NCBI RefSeq assembly: GCF_026191475.2
Contig: NZ_JAOSLC020000003.1
Coordinates: 372,001 to 436,000 of the forward strand
Reading direction: 5' to 3'
From: Polaribacter ponticola
Lineage (GTDB): Bacteria > Bacteroidota > Bacteroidia > Flavobacteriales > Flavobacteriaceae
Length of the DNA stretch: 64,000 nt
Made by a program: the position numbers and the translations under genes. Below the pieces are notes generated by a model, which was given only the letters and a program-made list of their open reading frames with translations, did not search any database and had not been told where the DNA came from. Below, one piece after another: positions 61,359-64,000 of the stretch (within the stretch, counting starts at the first letter, position 1; every line of letters begins with the position of its first letter).

Positions 61359-64000
61359 ATGTCATCAACAAAAACCAATTTCTACTTTAGACTATTATTG
61401 TTACTATGTATTATTTGGGGTTGTAAAACAAAAGAAAATCCACCTCAAAAAGATCAATGGACTGTTACAGCTGTCTTCTTCACAAGAAGAAAGGTTTAAG
61501 CCATCTAATGCAATCGATGAAGACAAATCTTCACGCTGGGGATCTAATTGGAGTGATGAACAATGGTTAGAAATAAATACACACGAGAATTTTATTTTTA
61601 CAGGATTACAAATTATTTGGGAATCTGCGTATGCAAAATCTTTTGAAATTTTAACCTCTGTTGATGGAGATAAATGGGAAAAAGGATATGCTACAGAACA
61701 AGGTGAAGGTGGCATACAAGATATTTTTACAACTCCCAGAAAAGCAAAGTATATTAAAATAAATCTGCATACAAGAGCAACTGGTTGGGGTTTTTCTATT
61801 CTTGATATCAGTTTGAAAGGAACATCAGAAGTACCTATAATAATAGAAAATGATGTAGTTGTTAAGGACGCTATTAATTTGTTAGATGGCAATAGTAATA
61901 CTGAATGGAGTTCGAGTTCTGAAAATGAATCTGAATTAGTTTTAAACTTTTTAAAACCAATAGAAATTGGTGGAATTCGTTTAGATTGGGCTGCTAATTA
62001 TGCTCAAGATTTAGACTATTTTACTTCTTTAGATGGTAAAGATTGGGCAAAAACATCAGAAATAAAAGAAGGATTAGGAAGTTTTGAGATATTAAAACAT
62101 CAAAAAAAGAAATTACAATACGTAAAATTAGTTTTAAAGAATCCTATCACAAAAAACATAGGTTTTACTATTAAAGATATTACACTTTACGGACCTAATA
62201 AGCAACTTTCTAATTTAGTAAAGTATGAAATTTTAGCTCAAAAAATGCCTTTGGGTTTATACCCAACTCAACTTAAAAACAGGCAAGTTTACTGGACGCT
62301 TTTAGGTGTACCTAATGACACAGAAGAATCTCTTTTTGATGAATATGGAAATATAGAACCTTATGCTGGAGCTCCAACATTAATGCCTGTTTTAAAAATA
62401 AATGGCAAATTGTTAACAGCTTTAGATGCTATAAAAATAGAAAACGATTTGGCTGAAGGTTATCTGCCTTTACCTTCTGTAAAATGGATTTTTAAAGATT
62501 TTGATGTATCGATAAACGGTTTGTCTTATGGAAAAACTCAAAAATCGGTAAGCGAAGTTTCTTACAGTTTAGAAAATAAAACTTCAAAAAAATTAGATGC
62601 TACATTATTTTTTGTGATACATCCTGTTCAAATTAATCCGAAATGGCAACATGGTGGTTTGTCTCTAATTCATAAATTAAAAATAGACAATACTCATCAA
62701 CCTAAAATATATGTAAATGATAAAGCTTTGTATATTCTTAATAAAAAGGGAGTAAAAGTAGGAGCTACAACATTAAATGAAGGTACAATTATTCAACAAT
62801 TATATAAAAATAGATTTCCTTCTAATTCTTCTTCTGAAAGTGAAGATGGTCTTGCTTCTGGAGCTATTGAATATCAACTTTCTGTTGCCCCAAATAAAAA
62901 TCAAGAAATTAGAGTTGGTGTGCCTTTACACGAAAATATCACGGATGTAAACTTCAATAAAAGTTTTAAAGAATTAAAGGATGAACAAATTCAATTATGG
63001 AAAAACAAAATTGATAAAGTTGGATTTTCACTTGGAAATGTTGAAGTAGAAAACACCGTAAAATCTCAAATTGGTTATATTTTATTGAATCAAGATGGAA
63101 TTGTAATTCAACCTGGTTCAAGAAACTACAATAGAACTTGGATTAGAGATGGCGCTATGACGTGTTCTGCTTTAATGAGAATGGGCTTGTTAAGTGAAGC
63201 TAAAGATTATATGGAATGGTATGCAGAAAGAGTAAGAGAAAATGGACAAGTACCACCAATTTTATCTAACAAAGGAGAAAATTTTACAGGTTATGGAGCT
63301 GATATAGAATATGATGCGCAAGGTGAGTTTATCTATGGAATGATGGAGTATTATCGATTTACAAAAGACAAAAAATTTCTTAAAAAGCATTTTAAAACCA
63401 TCAAAAAAGCGATGGATTATATGATAACATTAAGAAATGTTACTTTAGAAGATGGTTATATGAGTAAAGAAAATAACAGCGAGCGTTTTCGCGGAATAAT
63501 TCCAGCATCTATTAGCCATGAAGGTTATGATATTCCAAGACATTCTTATTGGGATGATTTTTGGGCATTAAGAGGCTGGTTAGATGGCGAATATGCTTCT
63601 AATGAACTTCATGAAGTTGATATTGCAAATTGGGCAAATGAAAATCATAAAATATTTGCTTCGAGTTTAAAAAAATCGATAGAATTAACTGTTGACCATT
63701 TTAAGATAGACTATTTACCTTCTTCTGCAGATTTAGGAGACCCAGACCCAACATCAATTGCTATTGCTTTATTTCCTTGTGAATCTACTTCTATACTTCC
63801 AGAAAAATTATTAAAAAACACATTTACATCTTATATAACATCTGTAAAAGACAGAGTTTCTAACGGAAAAACCTATAGTTACACTCCTTATGAAAATAGA
63901 AATATTTTGGCATTGGCTAAATTAGGAATGAGAAAAGAAGCACAAGAATTACACGAAATGATGTTTAATGATAAAAGACCTTTAAAATGGAATCATTGGG
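61359..64000 (+). CDS. lipoprotein with two F5/8C-like domains and a six-hairpin glycosidase-like domain (partial, one frame break)
   Basis: It starts at ATG 61359 with lipobox CIIWGC. The frame shifts between about 61430 and 61475; removing one base from the A5 run 61447-61451 gives QKINGLLQLSSSQEERFKPSNAIDE, the start of an F5/8C (discoidin) domain (SRWGSNWSDEQWLEI). A second such domain follows (INLLDGNSNTEWSS). The rest resembles an (alpha/alpha)6 glycosidase: QPGSRNYNRTWIRDGAM, GYGADIEYDAQGEF, HSYWDDFWALRGW. The frame is still open at the window end. It is not GH144 or GH94 by motif; the locus suggests it acts on beta-1,2-glucan or its branches. Confidence 0.75.

Overview
The window looks like chromosomal DNA of a marine-type Bacteroidota, most likely a Flavobacteriaceae member near Polaribacter. 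It is very AT-rich, promoters carry the Bacteroidota -7 box TAnnTTTG, there is a SusC/SusD pair, and two secreted proteins end in type IX secretion sorting domains. No tRNA, rRNA, CRISPR array or transposase was seen. Fourteen single-base frame breaks interrupt otherwise well-conserved genes. Eight sit in runs of seven A or T, which suggests base-calling errors in homopolymers, although slippage-based phase variation cannot be excluded for individual genes. I report those genes as single reconstructed loci.

Layout. (1) 0-2.1 kb: small minus-strand hypotheticals, a WG-repeat protein and a GC-richer nested-hairpin element. (2) 2.1-7.1 kb: an SOS-mutagenesis cassette with a LexA-like S24 repressor, divergent from a Y-family polymerase and a DnaE-type polymerase, with a palindromic operator between them. 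(3) 7.2-36 kb: a defence island. It starts with a nuclease-STAND ATPase (Avs-like), followed by a diverged second copy of the dnaE 3' end. Next is a type I restriction-modification operon (hsdM, hsdS, hsdR) with cargo genes: a putative PD-(D/E)xK nuclease, a sacsin-like ATPase with a DUF3883 nuclease, an unrecognised 527-aa protein and a phospholipase-D-fold protein. Facing it are minus-strand units: a GIY-YIG protein, a Cas4/DnaQ-like DUF2779 nuclease, a two-repeat zinc-binding microprotein, a PcfJ-like protein, a Clp-type AAA ATPase fused to an FtsH-type (M41) protease, a two-helix membrane protein and a HIRAN protein. A divergent WYL regulator lies at the right edge.

The most interesting signal is a 20-bp element, consensus GGTTCGnCAnnnnnTGACGT. 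It occurs four times, in the same orientation and 7-8 bp upstream of the -7 box, before the restriction-modification operon, the zinc protein/DUF2779/GIY-YIG unit, the protease/PcfJ unit and the HIRAN unit. The HIRAN-side copy is also upstream of the WYL gene. I infer that the WYL protein controls all four units, so the restriction system and the protease/PcfJ/HIRAN/DUF2779 genes would form one regulon and perhaps one composite defence system. Two cargo insertions (after dnaE and after hsdS) are each followed by a diverged remnant of the 3' end of the gene they follow, which suggests how the island was assembled.

(4) 36.1-37.4 kb: a decayed dnaJ/cbpA gene and a hypothetical gene. (5) 37.8-64 kb: a polysaccharide utilisation locus, very probably for beta-1,2-glucan: SusC, SusD, two GH144-like lipoproteins, GH3 beta-glucosidase, three surface or secreted proteins built from a shared beta-sandwich-like repeat, a 59-aa peptide, a membrane-bound LuxR-type one-component regulator, a GPH sugar symporter, a cytoplasmic GH94 phosphorylase (1,2-beta-oligoglucan phosphorylase type), and a lipoprotein with two F5/8C domains and a six-hairpin glycosidase-like domain that runs off the end. 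In the model, GH144 enzymes cut the glucan outside the cytoplasm, SusCD imports oligosaccharides, GH3 trims them, the symporter carries short oligomers inward, and GH94 phosphorolyses them to glucose 1-phosphate.
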